A stretch of 64,000 nt of DNA from contig JAJFHS010000042.1 in NCBI GenBank assembly GCA_021775475.1, positions 1-64,000 of the forward strand. The letters are read 5' to 3'. This DNA comes from Hyphomicrobiales bacterium (GTDB lineage Bacteria > Pseudomonadota > Alphaproteobacteria > Rhizobiales > JAJFHR01). The notes beneath the pieces were generated by a model. The model was not told the origin of the DNA. It did no database searches and saw only the letters and a list, made by a program, of their open reading frames with translations. This document shows, piece after piece, positions 27,030-36,742 of the stretch. The position numbers and the translations under genes are program-made. How positions within the stretch are numbered: position 1 is the stretch's first letter; each line of letters starts with the position of its first letter.

Positions 27030-29048
27030 ATGTCCAAAAATCTTCTTGCCAGTGAAATCAGCCCCTATCTTCTTCAACATAAAGATAATCCTGTCCATTG
27101 GTACCCCTGGGGTAATGAAGCATTGGATCAGGCCCGCAAACTCAATCGCCCAATATTGTTGTCTGTTGGCTATGCCGCCTGTCACTGGTGCCATGTTATG
27201 GCCCACGAAAGCTTTGAGGATAATGAAACAGCAAAAGTTATGAATAAGCTTTTCATCAATATCAAGGTCGATCGCGAAGAACGTCCCGATATCGATAAAA
27301 TTTACATGAACGCAATCCAACTCATGGGCGAGCAGGGAGGCTGGCCTTTGACAATGTTTTTAACGCCAAAAGGTGAGCCATTCTGGGGGGGCACATATTT
27401 TCCTAAAACATCAAACTACGGTCGGCCGGGTTTTATCCAGATCCTCAATCAAATAGCGGAAATTTATGAAAACCAGCCCGATAAAGTCAAGACAAACTGC
27501 CTTGCCATCACCCAGGCATTGGCCAAACGAACTCAAAAAAACAAAACCCACACTTTGACAATCGACATTACCACCCAGGTTGCAAACCGCCTTTTGCAAC
27601 AAATGGACTTCAATCATGGTGGCCTAAAGGGCGCACCAAAGTTTCCCCAAACCATCATTTTGGACCTGTTGTGGCGAACCGGCATCAGACTAAGTCTGCC
27701 GGAGTATCGTGACACTGTAACAATATCCCTAACCCACATGAGCCAGGGTGGCATCTATGATCATCTTGGTGGCGGATACTCGCGTTATTCAGTAGACGAA
27801 ATCTGGTTAGCTCCACATTTTGAAAAAATGCTTTATGACAATGCACTCATACTAGATTTGCTGATCAGAGCATTTCAGGTCACAGCAGAGCCATTGTTTC
27901 AACAACGCATCGAAGAAACAATCGGATGGGTACAGCGCGAAATGGTGACAAACGAAGGGGCTTTTAGTGCTTCCTTAGATGCTGATTCTGAAGGTGTGGA
28001 GGGGAAATTCTATGTCTGGTCTGCCGAAGAAATCAAACTTCACCTAGGATCAGCCTATGACGTATTCGCACAAATCTATGATGTTTCTGAAACCGGGAAC
28101 TGGGAGCAGGTCAATATTCTCAATCGTTTGAAATCTGGCCACCCGGGAAATGACGACATTGAGCAAACTTTAAGTCAAAACCGAAAAACACTGCTCAAAC
28201 ACCGTGAAGGACGCATCCGACCAGCCCTCGATGACAAAATTCTCAGCGACTGGAACGGCCTGATGATCTCAAGTCTTGCAAGCGCTGCAATGGCTTTTGA
28301 AAATAACCACTGGCTGGACATGGCCAAGAAAGCCCATCACTATATCACCACAACCATGATCATAGAAGGCAAGCTCCACCACGCTGCCCGAATGCAAAAA
28401 ATACAGCATCTTACGACATCCGAGGGTTACGCGAATATGATCCGGGCAAGCCTTGCCCTTCATCAGGCGACCGGTAACATTCAATATCTAAACACCGCAA
28501 TCCAACTAAATTCATCACTTTATGAGCATTATTGGGATCACACTGACGATGGATATTTTTTCACCGCCGACAATGCTGAAAGCCTTATTGTCAGAACCCG
28601 TTCTCACCACGATGATGCAACCCCAAATGCCAACGGCATCATGGCGCAAAATCTTATCAGATTATATCTCCTGACGAGTAATCAGGAACATCTGGACCGT
28701 GTCGATCAGATAATCTCGGCCTTCACAACCGATATATTCCAAAACATATTCAACAGCGCATCATTGCTGGTGGCATTTGAAATGAGGATGGCTCTTTTGA
28801 GTGTCATTGTAGCACCGGGCAAACCCGAAAAACTCAATCAAGCCATGCTGGCGACGGTACGAACCAATATCCCTGCAACAGCGGCACTACTGATTATCAA
28901 TGAAGATTCAGCACCTGCCAAAAACCATCCCGCTCATGGGAAATCAGCCATTGACGATCGGCCGACAATCTATATCTGTCAAAACAATATCTGCAACAGC
29001 CCTCTCACTGAAACAGAGGACATAATTCAGGCTTTGATTGCTTTGTAG
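27030..29048 (+). CDS. DUF255 thioredoxin-fold protein (YyaL/SSP411 family)
   Basis: The 672-residue protein has an N-terminal thioredoxin-like domain (about 1-165) followed by a long (alpha/alpha)6-barrel region related to N-acylglucosamine epimerases (about 190-640). N-terminal text HWYPWGNEALDQA, GYAACHWCHVMAHESF with a CHWC redox-like motif, and VDREERPDIDKIYM are family hallmarks. Middle text FPQT, GGIYDHLGGGYSRYSVDEIW, HFEKMLYDNA also matches. Function is not established; homologues occur from bacteria to mammals (spermatogenesis-associated SPATA20). It is divergent from mnmE (79 nt apart) and converges with rho, so it interrupts the usual mnmE-rho adjacency. A good coding start is the ATG at 27030. 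Confidence 0.9.
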   Translation: MSKNLLASEISPYLLQHKDNPVHWYPWGNEALDQARKLNRPILLSVGYAACHWCHVMAHESFEDNETAKVMNKLFINIKVDREERPDIDKIYMNAIQLMGEQGGWPLTMFLTPKGEPFWGGTYFPKTSNYGRPGFIQILNQIAEIYENQPDKVKTNCLAITQALAKRTQKNKTHTLTIDITTQVANRLLQQMDFNHGGLKGAPKFPQTIILDLLWRTGIRLSLPEYRDTVTISLTHMSQGGIYDHLGGGYSRYSVDEIWLAPHFEKMLYDNALILDLLIRAFQVTAEPLFQQRIEETIGWVQREMVTNEGAFSASLDADSEGVEGKFYVWSAEEIKLHLGSAYDVFAQIYDVSETGNWEQVNILNRLKSGHPGNDDIEQTLSQNRKTLLKHREGRIRPALDDKILSDWNGLMISSLASAAMAFENNHWLDMAKKAHHYITTTMIIEGKLHHAARMQKIQHLTTSEGYANMIRASLALHQATGNIQYLNTAIQLNSSLYEHYWDHTDDGYFFTADNAESLIVRTRSHHDDATPNANGIMAQNLIRLYLLTSNQEHLDRVDQIISAFTTDIFQNIFNSASLLVAFEMRMALLSVIVAPGKPEKLNQAMLATVRTNIPATAALLIINEDSAPAKNHPAHGKSAIDDRPTIYICQNNICNSPLTETEDIIQALIAL

Positions 29049-29074
29049 TTGGGAAAATACTAAACGGATTGAGA

Positions 29075-30358
29075 TCAGGTATTCATCGAATCAAAGAATT
29101 CATCATTATTCTTGGTATGCCTGAGTTTATCAAGCAAGAATTCAATCGCATCCACTGTACCCATAGGATTAAGTATCCGGCGCAGAACATGCATTTTCTT
29201 GAGAATTTCCTTGGACACGACAAGTTCTTCTTTTCGGGTGCCCGATTTGGTAATGTCAATTGAAGGCCAGATGCGCTTGTCTGAGATTTTGCGATCAAGA
29301 ATAATTTCCGAATTACCCGTGCCTTTAAATTCCTCAAAAATTACCTCATCCATACGACTGCCGGTATCTATCAAAGCTGTGGCAATAATGGTCAATGACC
29401 CGCCTTCTTCGATATTCCGCGCCGCCCCAAAAAATCTTTTTGGCCTTTGCAAGGCATTGGCATCAACACCACCGGTCAATACTTTGCCCGATGAGGGCAC
29501 AACCGTATTATAGGCCCGGCCCAGACGCGTAATAGAATCAAGTAAAATAACAACATCGCGCCCATGTTCGGTGAGCCGTTTGGCTTTTTCAATTACCATT
29601 TCGGCAACTTGCACATGGCGTACCGCAGGCTCATCAAAGGTTGAGCTGATAACTTCGCCCTTCACCGAACGCTGCATATCCGTCACTTCTTCAGGACGTT
29701 CATCTATAAGCAGGACAATTAGATAACATTCAGGGTGATTGGCAGTGATACTATGGGCAATGTTCTGCAATAATACAGTCTTGCCTGTGCGCGGTGGTGC
29801 AACTATCAATCCGCGCTGGCCTTTACCCAGTGGAGCCACCAGATCAATGACCCTTGAGCTTCTGTCTTTAAGGGTTGGATCGTCAACTTCCATCAACAGG
29901 CGTTCATCAGGATAGAGCGGTGTCAGATTATCAAAATGAACCTTATGGCGGGCATTTTCCGGGTTCTCGAAATTTATCGACAGAATTTTCAACAGAGCAA
30001 AATAGCGCTCACCATCCTTGGGGCTGCGGATCTGACCTTCGACTGTATCGCCAGTACGCAGACTAAATCGCCTGATCTGACTGGGACTGAGGTAAATATC
30101 ATCTGGACCGGGTAAATAATTGGCATCCGCCGAGCGCAGAAAACCAAACCCGTCCTGCAATACTTCAACCACACCCTGGCCAATAATTTCCACTTCACGA
30201 TCCGCCAGAGACTTAAGTATGGCAAACATAAGTTCCTGCTTGCGCAATGTGCTGGCATTTTCGACTTCCAGGTCTTCAGCAATCACCAATAAATCAGTTG
30301 GTGATTTTACTTTCAGATCCTGAAGCTTGATCTCTTCAGCTTGATCAAGGTCCGTCAT
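29075..30358 (-). CDS. rho: Transcription termination factor Rho
   Basis: The 427-residue hexameric RNA-dependent ATPase ends many transcripts. The N-terminal Rho_N region ([18 protein letters not shown]) precedes the RNA-binding cold-shock fold ([29 protein letters not shown]). The ATPase has Walker A ([15 protein letters not shown]), Walker B ([15 protein letters not shown]), and the Q- and R-loop segments. Length is standard. The start ATG at 30358 has GGAGATC just upstream. It lies in the usual alphaproteobacterial order with hemJ and hemE, all reading away from the probable origin. Confidence 0.97.
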   Translation of the reverse strand: MTDLDQAEEIKLQDLKVKSPTDLLVIAEDLEVENASTLRKQELMFAILKSLADREVEIIGQGVVEVLQDGFGFLRSADANYLPGPDDIYLSPSQIRRFSLRTGDTVEGQIRSPKDGERYFALLKILSINFENPENARHKVHFDNLTPLYPDERLLMEVDDPTLKDRSSRVIDLVAPLGKGQRGLIVAPPRTGKTVLLQNIAHSITANHPECYLIVLLIDERPEEVTDMQRSVKGEVISSTFDEPAVRHVQVAEMVIEKAKRLTEHGRDVVILLDSITRLGRAYNTVVPSSGKVLTGGVDANALQRPKRFFGAARNIEEGGSLTIIATALIDTGSRMDEVIFEEFKGTGNSEIILDRKISDKRIWPSIDITKSGTRKEELVVSKEILKKMHVLRRILNPMGTVDAIEFLLDKLRHTKNNDEFFDSMNT

Positions 30359-30655
30359 ACGATCTCCGATATAAAGTGAAACAGAATATACTTTTCCTCA
30401 AAGGTAACAGCCAAGGGGGCCGTTTCCTGCGCAATTATCGACACTTAACGATTCTCTGAAAAATTTGCTACATAAGAAAATGTTAGGAAAACAATCAGAC
30501 ACGGCCATTGGACTGCCGATATCACGATTTTATAATAGCAAAATTTAAGGCAAAACGAAACAGTAGAATTTTGTAGTCTATATAACCCTTAATATGAACA
30601 GTTCAATAAAAAACTGAATTTTCTCAATCATCCAAATAAACCACAGGTCAAAAAC
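30359..30655. other. Leader/promoter gap between hemJ and rho
   Basis: This 297-nt AT-rich gap holds no gene. It must contain the rho promoter and leader. Rho genes are commonly autoregulated through a long leader, which would fit, but I recognise no specific structure. Short poly-A/T tracts near 30600-30620 could form a weak stem (CAGTT...AACTG, about 30600-30619) after the hemJ end. Confidence 0.4.
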
Positions 30656-31090
30656 CTAAAAAGGTCTGACAATTACCAAAATAACAATAGCTATCATCAA
30701 TACAGTCGGCACCTCATTTATCATGCGATAAAATTTACTGTTGTGCTGATTATTATCAGCGGCAAACTCTGCAGCAAGTTTTCCCAGATAAATATGAAAG
30801 AGTGTCAATAAGATGACCAAACCAAGCTTGGCATGAAACCAATAACCATCTTCGCCGGTTACCATATCAAAACCAAACAATAAAGTTAAACCCAAAGCCC
30901 AGGTTACCATCATGGCGGGAGCCATAATTGCTTTCAGCAATCGACGCTCCATGGTTTTAAAGGTCTCGGATTGTTCACTTTTTTGCTGACATTCACTATG
31001 ATAGACAAATAAACGGGGTAAATACAGCAAACCGGCCATCCACGATATGACGGCTATAATATGAAAAGCTTTGATCCAAAGATACATCAT
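30656..31090 (-). CDS. hemJ: Protoporphyrinogen IX oxidase HemJ
   Basis: The 144-residue inner-membrane protein has four membrane helices and is the HemJ-type oxidase for the penultimate heme step. Conserved residues lie in helix 1 (FHIIAVISWMAGLLYLPRLFVYH) with heme-related histidines, and in the HAKLGLVILLTLFHIY helix. An ATGATG pair gives the start at 31090; a TTG two codons upstream is also in frame. It stands between rho and hemE, consistent with heme synthesis. Confidence 0.9.
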   Translation of the reverse strand: MMYLWIKAFHIIAVISWMAGLLYLPRLFVYHSECQQKSEQSETFKTMERRLLKAIMAPAMMVTWALGLTLLFGFDMVTGEDGYWFHAKLGLVILLTLFHIYLGKLAAEFAADNNQHNSKFYRMINEVPTVLMIAIVILVIVRPF

Positions 31091-31117
31091 GCTCAAGCAA
31101 ACCCTGTAAATTAAACC

Positions 31118-32170
31118 TTAAGCACTTCTGATAATATCAACCACTCGAGCAACGTTTTCTGGTGGCGTTTCGGGAATTAAACCGTGCCCCAGATTAAAGA
31201 TAAACGGCCGCTCGGCCATCGTATCGAGCACATGTTTAACCTCAACTTCCAGCCTGTCACCGCCCGCCACCACAGCTAAAGGATCAAGATTGCCCTGAAG
31301 TACGCAACCATCATCCAGATTATCACGCGCCCAGGCCAGGCAAACACTTGTGTCCAGACTAACACCGTCAACACCGGTTTTTTCGATAAATCGCTTGTAG
31401 CGCACACCGGCATTTCTCGGAAAGCCAATAATCGGCACATCTGGGTATGTCTGTTTAACGCCAGCAACCATCGCCGCCATCGGCTCTATACACCAGCGTT
31501 CAAATTCAAGCTCGCCCAGATTACCACCCCAGGTATCAAAAACCTGCAGCAAATCAGCACCGTTTTCCACTTGTTTGCAAAGATACTGCACTGAAGTTTC
31601 CACCAGTAGATCAATAAGCTCCTGAACCCAGGTTTCCCGTCTGAATGCCGCAAGTCTTGCATCTTTTTGATCAGGCGATCCTTTGCCTGAAATCATATAG
31701 GTCGCCACTGTCCATGGCGCCCCGCAAAATCCGATCAAGGCGGTTTTTTTAGGTAAACCGGCGCGGACCTGTTTAACTGTCTGATAGACCGGTGCTAAAT
31801 GGTCATGAAGATTTTCAACTGTCAGTTTTCTGAAATCTTCTTCACTTCTGATAGGCTCCAGGATTGGTCCGATATTTTCACCAAATCGTACATTTTGACC
31901 CAACCCATCAGGTATCAAAAGAATGTCAGCAAACAAGATAGAGGCATCAAAATCATATCTTCTGATTGGCTGAAGTGTGACTTCTGTTGCAAGATCAGGC
32001 GAATAACACAGATCAAGAAAGTTACCTGCTGTCTTTCGCACTTTGCGATATTCCGGTAAATAACGACCTGCCTGCCGCATCATCCATACAGGAGCGGGCG
32101 TTAGACATTCTCCCTCAAAAACTCTCATAAACCGGCAATCGTCGGTTCGTCTTTTATATGCTATGTTCAT
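31118..32170 (-). CDS. hemE: Uroporphyrinogen decarboxylase
   Basis: The 350-residue cytosolic enzyme removes the four acetate carboxyls of uroporphyrinogen III to give coproporphyrinogen III. The signature PVWMMRQAGRYLPEYR is near residue 28-43, and GFCGAPWTVATYMISG and FNLGHGLIPETPPENV follow. The first ATG at 32170 is used; an in-frame TTG at 32194 is upstream, and no clear Shine-Dalgarno site supports either. In Caulobacter the hemE promoter lies inside the replication origin, and here too the gene starts at the edge of the probable oriC. Confidence 0.95.
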   Translation of the reverse strand: MNIAYKRRTDDCRFMRVFEGECLTPAPVWMMRQAGRYLPEYRKVRKTAGNFLDLCYSPDLATEVTLQPIRRYDFDASILFADILLIPDGLGQNVRFGENIGPILEPIRSEEDFRKLTVENLHDHLAPVYQTVKQVRAGLPKKTALIGFCGAPWTVATYMISGKGSPDQKDARLAAFRRETWVQELIDLLVETSVQYLCKQVENGADLLQVFDTWGGNLGELEFERWCIEPMAAMVAGVKQTYPDVPIIGFPRNAGVRYKRFIEKTGVDGVSLDTSVCLAWARDNLDDGCVLQGNLDPLAVVAGGDRLEVEVKHVLDTMAERPFIFNLGHGLIPETPPENVARVVDIIRSA

Positions 32171-32194
32171 TGGGTGGTTATCGGGAATTCTCAA

Positions 32195-32582
32195 CGATCA
32201 ATCAATAATAAAATAAAAGAATCTTTTTAATGTTGTTTTTGTATAACAGGCCTTCTGTGGGAATTAAAAAAAATCCACAAAAAATCAAAGATTATTTTAA
32301 TTCACATGCTATCAATACCCGTTAAAAAAAGGAAACTGATTAAAATACAAGGATAAAAATCATAATATTTACAATGATTTAGATGTGATGATAAAAACAT
32401 ATCCACCTGTAAATATTTGCTTGTCAGTGGATAACCGTTGGAAAACCGATAGTTTTCAACATATCAAAAACACATGGATAAAATTATACCGGTAAAATTA
32501 TTTGGGGACAGGATTCTTCATAGTGGGGATGGATTTTTGATACCCTGAAAAAAGCGCAACTTATTAACTGTTATACAGATTT
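32195..32582. other. oriC: Probable chromosomal origin of replication (oriC)
   Basis: This 388-nt AT-rich gap lies between divergent hemE and the PPSR/DUF299 gene, the position of the mapped Caulobacter origin and the proposed Rickettsia one. Sequences close to the DnaA box TTATCCACA are TTATCCACT (minus strand, 32426-32434), ATATCCACC (32399-32407), TTATCCATG (minus, 32473-32481) and AAATCCACA (32271-32279). Long A/T runs at 32200-32400 could serve as the unwinding element. Genes on both sides are transcribed outward, and two parS sites lie 7-9 kb away. No full CtrA site (TTAA-N7-TTAA) was seen. The exact limits and function are inferred. Confidence 0.8.
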
Positions 32583-33419
32583 ATGAACAAAGATACTGAC
32601 AGATATTTTCACCTCCACTTGGTTTCTGATGCCACAGGCGAAACCCTGAATGCCGTTGCCAAGGCGGCGACCGTTCAATATGCCTCCTTTCGGTCCATAG
32701 AACATGTTCATGCACTTGTGCGCAGTGAAAAACAACTTAACCGGATTTTGACCGAGATAGAAAACGCCCCCGGTATCGTTTTCTTCACCCTGGTAAATCA
32801 GGATTTAAGAAAAAAACTGGAAACCCGTTGCGAAGCGCTTGGCGTTCCCACAATAGCTATCCTCGATCCGGTCATTGAAGTTCTGTCCGCGTATCTGAAC
32901 ACGGAATCAATCCCGCAAATTGGCGGACAACACGTCCTCAATGCTGAATATTTCCGCCGAATTGATGCACTTAATTTCACCATGGCCCATGACGATGGCC
33001 AAATGACCGAAGATATTGATACCGCCGATCTCGTGTTGATAGGCATCAGCCGAACGTCAAAAACGCCCACCAGCATATATCTTGCCAACAAGGGTGTAAA
33101 AACTGCCAATATTCCTCTGGTGCCGAATATACCGCTGCCGCCACAACTGGAAAAAATTACGAAACCTCTGGTTGTCTGCCTGATAGCGAGTACGGAACGC
33201 ATCATTCAAATTCGCCGTAACCGCCTGCTTTCACTCAATCAAATGCAAGAAACAGAATATATCGACCGCGGTAAAATTGCGGAAGAGCTGAAATATGCCA
33301 GAACCCTGAGTGCACGTAACAACTGGCCTATCGTCGATGTCACCCGGCGATCAATTGAGGAAACAGCCGCCGGCATATTAAATCTTTTGTCCAAGCGTAA
33401 CCAGGCCGAATCATTATGA
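32583..33419 (+). CDS. PEP synthase/PPDK regulatory kinase-pyrophosphorylase (DUF299)
   Basis: The 278-residue protein belongs to the kinase/pyrophosphorylase family (PF03618), which inactivates and reactivates pyruvate phosphate dikinase or PEP synthetase by ADP-dependent phosphorylation and Pi-dependent dephosphorylation. The N-terminal block FHLHLVSDATGETLNAVAKAA is a hallmark. The P-loop-like segment is LIGISRTSKTPTSIYLANKG. The gene starts at the right edge of the probable origin, as RP001 does in Rickettsia. Its stop overlaps the maf start by 4 nt (ATGA). Whether the target is PPDK or PEP synthetase cannot be read here. Confidence 0.93.
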   Translation: MNKDTDRYFHLHLVSDATGETLNAVAKAATVQYASFRSIEHVHALVRSEKQLNRILTEIENAPGIVFFTLVNQDLRKKLETRCEALGVPTIAILDPVIEVLSAYLNTESIPQIGGQHVLNAEYFRRIDALNFTMAHDDGQMTEDIDTADLVLIGISRTSKTPTSIYLANKGVKTANIPLVPNIPLPPQLEKITKPLVVCLIASTERIIQIRRNRLLSLNQMQETEYIDRGKIAEELKYARTLSARNNWPIVDVTRRSIEETAAGILNLLSKRNQAESL

Positions 33420-34018
33420 CACAGATAATCCTGGCATCCGCGAGCAAAATTCGTGCCCAGCTTTTGCAAAATGCTGGTGTTGATATAGAAGTAATGCCCG
33501 CTGATATTGATGAAGATGCAGTGAAACGTGTTTTATCCTCGCAAAACTCTCAAGCTAGGGGAGGGGATCTGGCAGAAATCCTGGCTGAAACCAAGGCACT
33601 TGAAGTCAGTCGTAAAAACCCCAGTCATCTGGTCATTGGTGCAGACCAGACACTTCAATGTGGTGATACTCTTTTCGATAAAGCCCGTGATTTAAAGGAT
33701 ACCCGCGAAAAACTACTGGCCTTACGTGGCAAGACCCATAACTTATACAGTGCAATCGCGTGTGCCAGACAAGGTGTTGTGGTATGGCGCTACAATGATG
33801 CTGCCGATCTTACCATGCGTGATTTTTCGCCGGAATTTCTAGGAAAATACCTGGCCCTACCGGGCGTTGATGTTCTTGGTAGTGTTGGTGCATACAAGTT
33901 GGAAGCACAAGGTATGCAGCTTTTTGAAAAGATTACCGGGGATTACTTTACAATTTTAGGCTTGCCGCTTCTACCTCTACTGGAATTTTTCAGAACTGAA
34001 GGGATACTGGAGCGATAA
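33416..34018 (+). CDS. Maf-family nucleotide pyrophosphatase
   Basis: The 200-residue protein is a Maf-like house-cleaning pyrophosphatase that hydrolyses modified nucleoside triphosphates. Family text is LASASKIRAQLLQNAGV at the N-terminus, VIGADQTLQCG with the catalytic aspartate, KARDLKDTREKL and KLEAQGMQLFEKITGDYFTILGLPLLPLL. A second Maf paralogue is usual in the genome. It overlaps ppsR by 4 nt and aroE by one nucleotide, so the run is one transcript. Confidence 0.9.
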   Translation: MTQIILASASKIRAQLLQNAGVDIEVMPADIDEDAVKRVLSSQNSQARGGDLAEILAETKALEVSRKNPSHLVIGADQTLQCGDTLFDKARDLKDTREKLLALRGKTHNLYSAIACARQGVVVWRYNDAADLTMRDFSPEFLGKYLALPGVDVLGSVGAYKLEAQGMQLFEKITGDYFTILGLPLLPLLEFFRTEGILER

Positions 34019-34860
34019 TGACCAAAATCCCTCATTCATATGTCATCGGCAATCCGGTCAAACACTCGCGTTCGCCCCAAATTCACCAGTACTGGCTCAA
34101 ACACTATGGCCTTGACGGCAGCTATGAGTTGGCCGAACTCGCCCCGGACCAGCTTGCAGGCTTTATCGAAAAATTGCGTCACAACGAAAATGCTGGAGCA
34201 AATGTCACCCTGCCCTATAAAAGCGATGTAATCGGTTTTCTTGATGATATTGATGAAGATGCCCGCAGCGTTGGTGCGGTAAATACCATCTATAAACGCA
34301 GCGAAAAACTTCTCGGCACCAATACCGATATCTACGGATTTTTAACCCACCTGTCTCTGAGTGCTCCAGATTGGCTGAAAAATACCAAAAATGTTGTTAT
34401 TTTAGGCGCTGGAGGTGCCGCTAGAGCAATCCTTTCGGCTATGAAAACATCTGGTGTTGATAATGTATATATCGCTAACAGAACAATATCTCGTGCTCAA
34501 AACCTGGCAGATGAAATTCTTCCCACTGCCCGGTCAGTAGAAATGTCAAAGGTGCAGGGTATTTTGCCCTCGATGGATCTGGTTATAAATACCACTTCTT
34601 TGGGAATGGCTGGACAACTACCGCTGGAACTTGATTTATCGACGTTGCCCGGCCATGCCATAGTCGTTGATATTGTGTATACGCCACTGAAAACCCGACT
34701 GCTGCTTGAGGCTGAAAATCATGGGCTTATCGCCGTTGATGGCTTGGGCATGTTACTGCACCAGGCCGTGCGCGGATTTGAATTGTGGTTTGGTACCAGA
34801 CCTGAAGTAACGCGAGAATTACGACAAATGGTTGAAAAATCCCTTGAGGTTGGCCCGTGA
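34018..34860 (+). CDS. aroE: Shikimate dehydrogenase (NADP+)
   Basis: The 280-residue enzyme reduces 3-dehydroshikimate to shikimate for aromatic amino acid synthesis. The substrate-binding block YVIGNPVKHSRSPQIHQYWL, the ANVTLPYKSDV segment with the catalytic lysine, and AVNTIYK are present. The NADP motif is NVVILGAGGAARAILSA. The C-terminal text GLGMLLHQAVRGFELWFG is standard. The ATG overlaps the maf TAATG junction, and the stop overlaps the GTG of coaE. Confidence 0.95.
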   Translation: MTKIPHSYVIGNPVKHSRSPQIHQYWLKHYGLDGSYELAELAPDQLAGFIEKLRHNENAGANVTLPYKSDVIGFLDDIDEDARSVGAVNTIYKRSEKLLGTNTDIYGFLTHLSLSAPDWLKNTKNVVILGAGGAARAILSAMKTSGVDNVYIANRTISRAQNLADEILPTARSVEMSKVQGILPSMDLVINTTSLGMAGQLPLELDLSTLPGHAIVVDIVYTPLKTRLLLEAENHGLIAVDGLGMLLHQAVRGFELWFGTRPEVTRELRQMVEKSLEVGP

Positions 34861-35450
34861 TCATTGTCGGTCTTACCGGATCCATAGCCATGGGCAAAAC
34901 CGAAACAGCCAGGATGTTCAAACGTCTGGATGTGCCGGTCTATAGCGCGGACGATGCCGTTCATGAACTCTATGCTGCAAACGGTGCGGCCGTAAAACCC
35001 ATAGGCAACCTGTTTGCTGATGTTATTGTCAACGGTGCAGTAAGCCGGGAAAAACTAAGTTTAAAAATTCTCGAAAACCCCGCGATTATCGGCGATATTG
35101 AACGGATTATCCATCCTCTGGTGCGCCATAAGCAGAATGAATTTATCAAAAATTCCAAACAAAATGGCGAAGCTTTAATTGTTCTCGATATACCCTTGTT
35201 GTTTGAAACCGGTGGTAATGAGCTGGTTGACAAGGTGCTGGTGGTCTCAGCGCCTGCAGAAATTCAGGCAAGACGCGCCCTGGCCAGACCGGGGATGACC
35301 GGGGAAAAGCTTGAGCTGATATTATCGCGCCAGATGCCGGACGAAGAAAAGCGGGCAAAAGCTGATTATATAGTTGAAACCGACAAGGGCCTGGAACATG
35401 CTTTTGCTCAGGTTCGCGAACTTGTGGATGAATTGCGAGAAAAAAACTGA
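34857..35450 (+). CDS. coaE: Dephospho-CoA kinase
   Basis: The 197-residue kinase performs the last step of coenzyme A synthesis. The P-loop is GLTGSIAMGKTETARMF, with VYSADDAVHELYA and IVLDIPLLFETGG in the expected order. It starts with GTG at 34857, overlapping the aroE stop by 4 nt, and is followed immediately by dnaQ (1 nt gap). This aroE-coaE-dnaQ order is typical of alphaproteobacteria. Confidence 0.95.
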   Translation: MIIVGLTGSIAMGKTETARMFKRLDVPVYSADDAVHELYAANGAAVKPIGNLFADVIVNGAVSREKLSLKILENPAIIGDIERIIHPLVRHKQNEFIKNSKQNGEALIVLDIPLLFETGGNELVDKVLVVSAPAEIQARRALARPGMTGEKLELILSRQMPDEEKRAKADYIVETDKGLEHAFAQVRELVDELREKN

Positions 35451-35451
35451 A

Positions 35452-36141
35452 ATGCGTGAAATTGTTCTGGATACGGAAACCACCGGATTATCACCCAACC
35501 GTGGCGACCGTGTTGTTGAAATCGGCTGTGTCGAATTGCTGCATCATCTGCCCACCGGCAACAGCTATCATGTCTATTTAAATCCTCAACGCGACATGCC
35601 TGAAGAAGCCTTCAATATTCACGGGCTGTCAGGGAAATTTCTCAGCACAAAACCGCTGTTTGGCGATGTTGCGGATGAATTCATCGAATTTATTTCAGAC
35701 GCGACCCTGATAATACACAACGCCCCATTTGATTTGGGTTTTTTGAACTGGGAATTAAAAGCGCTCAAACGCCCAGCAATTGATGATGCTCAGGTTATCG
35801 ACACTCTGGTTTTGGCGCGCAAAAAATTCGCCGGGGCTTCCAGCAGTCTTGATGCCTTGTGTCGGCGTTTTCGCATCGATAATTCAAACCGCGTCAAACA
35901 CGGAGCCTTGCTCGATTCCGAACTACTGGCCGAAGTCTATCTTGAGCTCATTGGCGGTGCCCAGCCAAATTTGACGTTGATTTCCGAAGAAACAACGCAA
36001 TCTGACATGACCGTCCACGCCAAAGACTTTGGTGCACGACCAACGCCTTTGAAATCGCGGCTTACCAAAGCAGAGATCGAAGCCCACACCACATTTCTCC
36101 TTGAACTTGGTGAAAATGTGATCTGGAAGAAAACGTCTTAA
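35452..36141 (+). CDS. dnaQ: DNA polymerase III epsilon subunit (3'-5' proofreading exonuclease)
   Basis: The 229-residue DEDDh exonuclease proofreads the replicative polymerase. ExoI is VLDTETTGL (catalytic D and E), ExoII IIHNAPFDLGFLNWEL and ExoIII HGALLDSELLAEVYLEL with the catalytic histidine and aspartate. The start ATG at 35452 (MREIVLDTETTG) is the family-like one. It converges with secB, whose stop codon is 12 nt away. Confidence 0.95.
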   Translation: MREIVLDTETTGLSPNRGDRVVEIGCVELLHHLPTGNSYHVYLNPQRDMPEEAFNIHGLSGKFLSTKPLFGDVADEFIEFISDATLIIHNAPFDLGFLNWELKALKRPAIDDAQVIDTLVLARKKFAGASSSLDALCRRFRIDNSNRVKHGALLDSELLAEVYLELIGGAQPNLTLISEETTQSDMTVHAKDFGARPTPLKSRLTKAEIEAHTTFLLELGENVIWKKTS

Positions 36142-36153
36142 AATCTGAAAATA

Positions 36154-36669
36154 CTATGCAGTACCAGATGCTTCTTCAGCAGCTTCGGCCATCTTTTGTT
36201 GATAAAGCCCGGAAAAATCAATTGGATCCAGCAACAAGGGCGGATAGCCGCCATCGCGAGAGGCAGAAGCAAGTATTTGCCGTGCGAACGGAAACAACAT
36301 TCTGGGGCATTCAATCAAAATAAGCGGCTGCAGGTTTTCATCAGGAAAATTTTCAACCTGAAACACACCGGCATAAAGCAGCTCGACGGCAAAAACCGTC
36401 TGCTCACCCGCTGTCGCTATTGCCTTGAGAGCCAGTTCTACCTCATAGGTATTTTCGGCCAGCACGTTGGCATTGACATTCACTGAAATTTCAATGTTTG
36501 GACTTTCAGCTTCGGGATTGAGGCTGGCTGGAGCATTGGGGTTTTCAAAAGACAGGTCTTTAAGATACTGACCCAAAATTCGAAACGTTACCTCATCTTC
36601 TTCAACGACAGCGCCATTTTCAGTTGGTTCTGATTTGTCTTCCGGGGCTTCATTATTTTCGTCCGCCAT
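36154..36669 (-). CDS. secB: Protein-export chaperone SecB
   Basis: The 171-residue cytosolic tetrameric chaperone keeps precursors unfolded and hands them to SecA. The fold text FRILGQYLKDLSFENPNAP and ENTYEVELALKAIA, VFAVELLYAGVFQVENF, and CPRMLFPFARQILAS is highly conserved. Acidic N- and C-terminal tails flank the core, as usual for alphaproteobacteria. It starts after a strong GGAG (ATG at 36669). FxsA is encoded upstream on the same strand. Confidence 0.95.
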   Translation of the reverse strand: MADENNEAPEDKSEPTENGAVVEEDEVTFRILGQYLKDLSFENPNAPASLNPEAESPNIEISVNVNANVLAENTYEVELALKAIATAGEQTVFAVELLYAGVFQVENFPDENLQPLILIECPRMLFPFARQILASASRDGGYPPLLLDPIDFSGLYQQKMAEAAEEASGTA

Positions 36670-36742
36670 CGATTACTCCTTCAGGTTTGGCATGATGTGG
36701 GAGGCTTACACCCAATTTAAAAAATTCACAACTCAAAACAGA

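Noticed and set aside
32195-32582. CtrA binding sites in the origin
   Set aside because: TTAA half-sites occur by AT-richness, but none is paired as TTAA-N7-TTAA.
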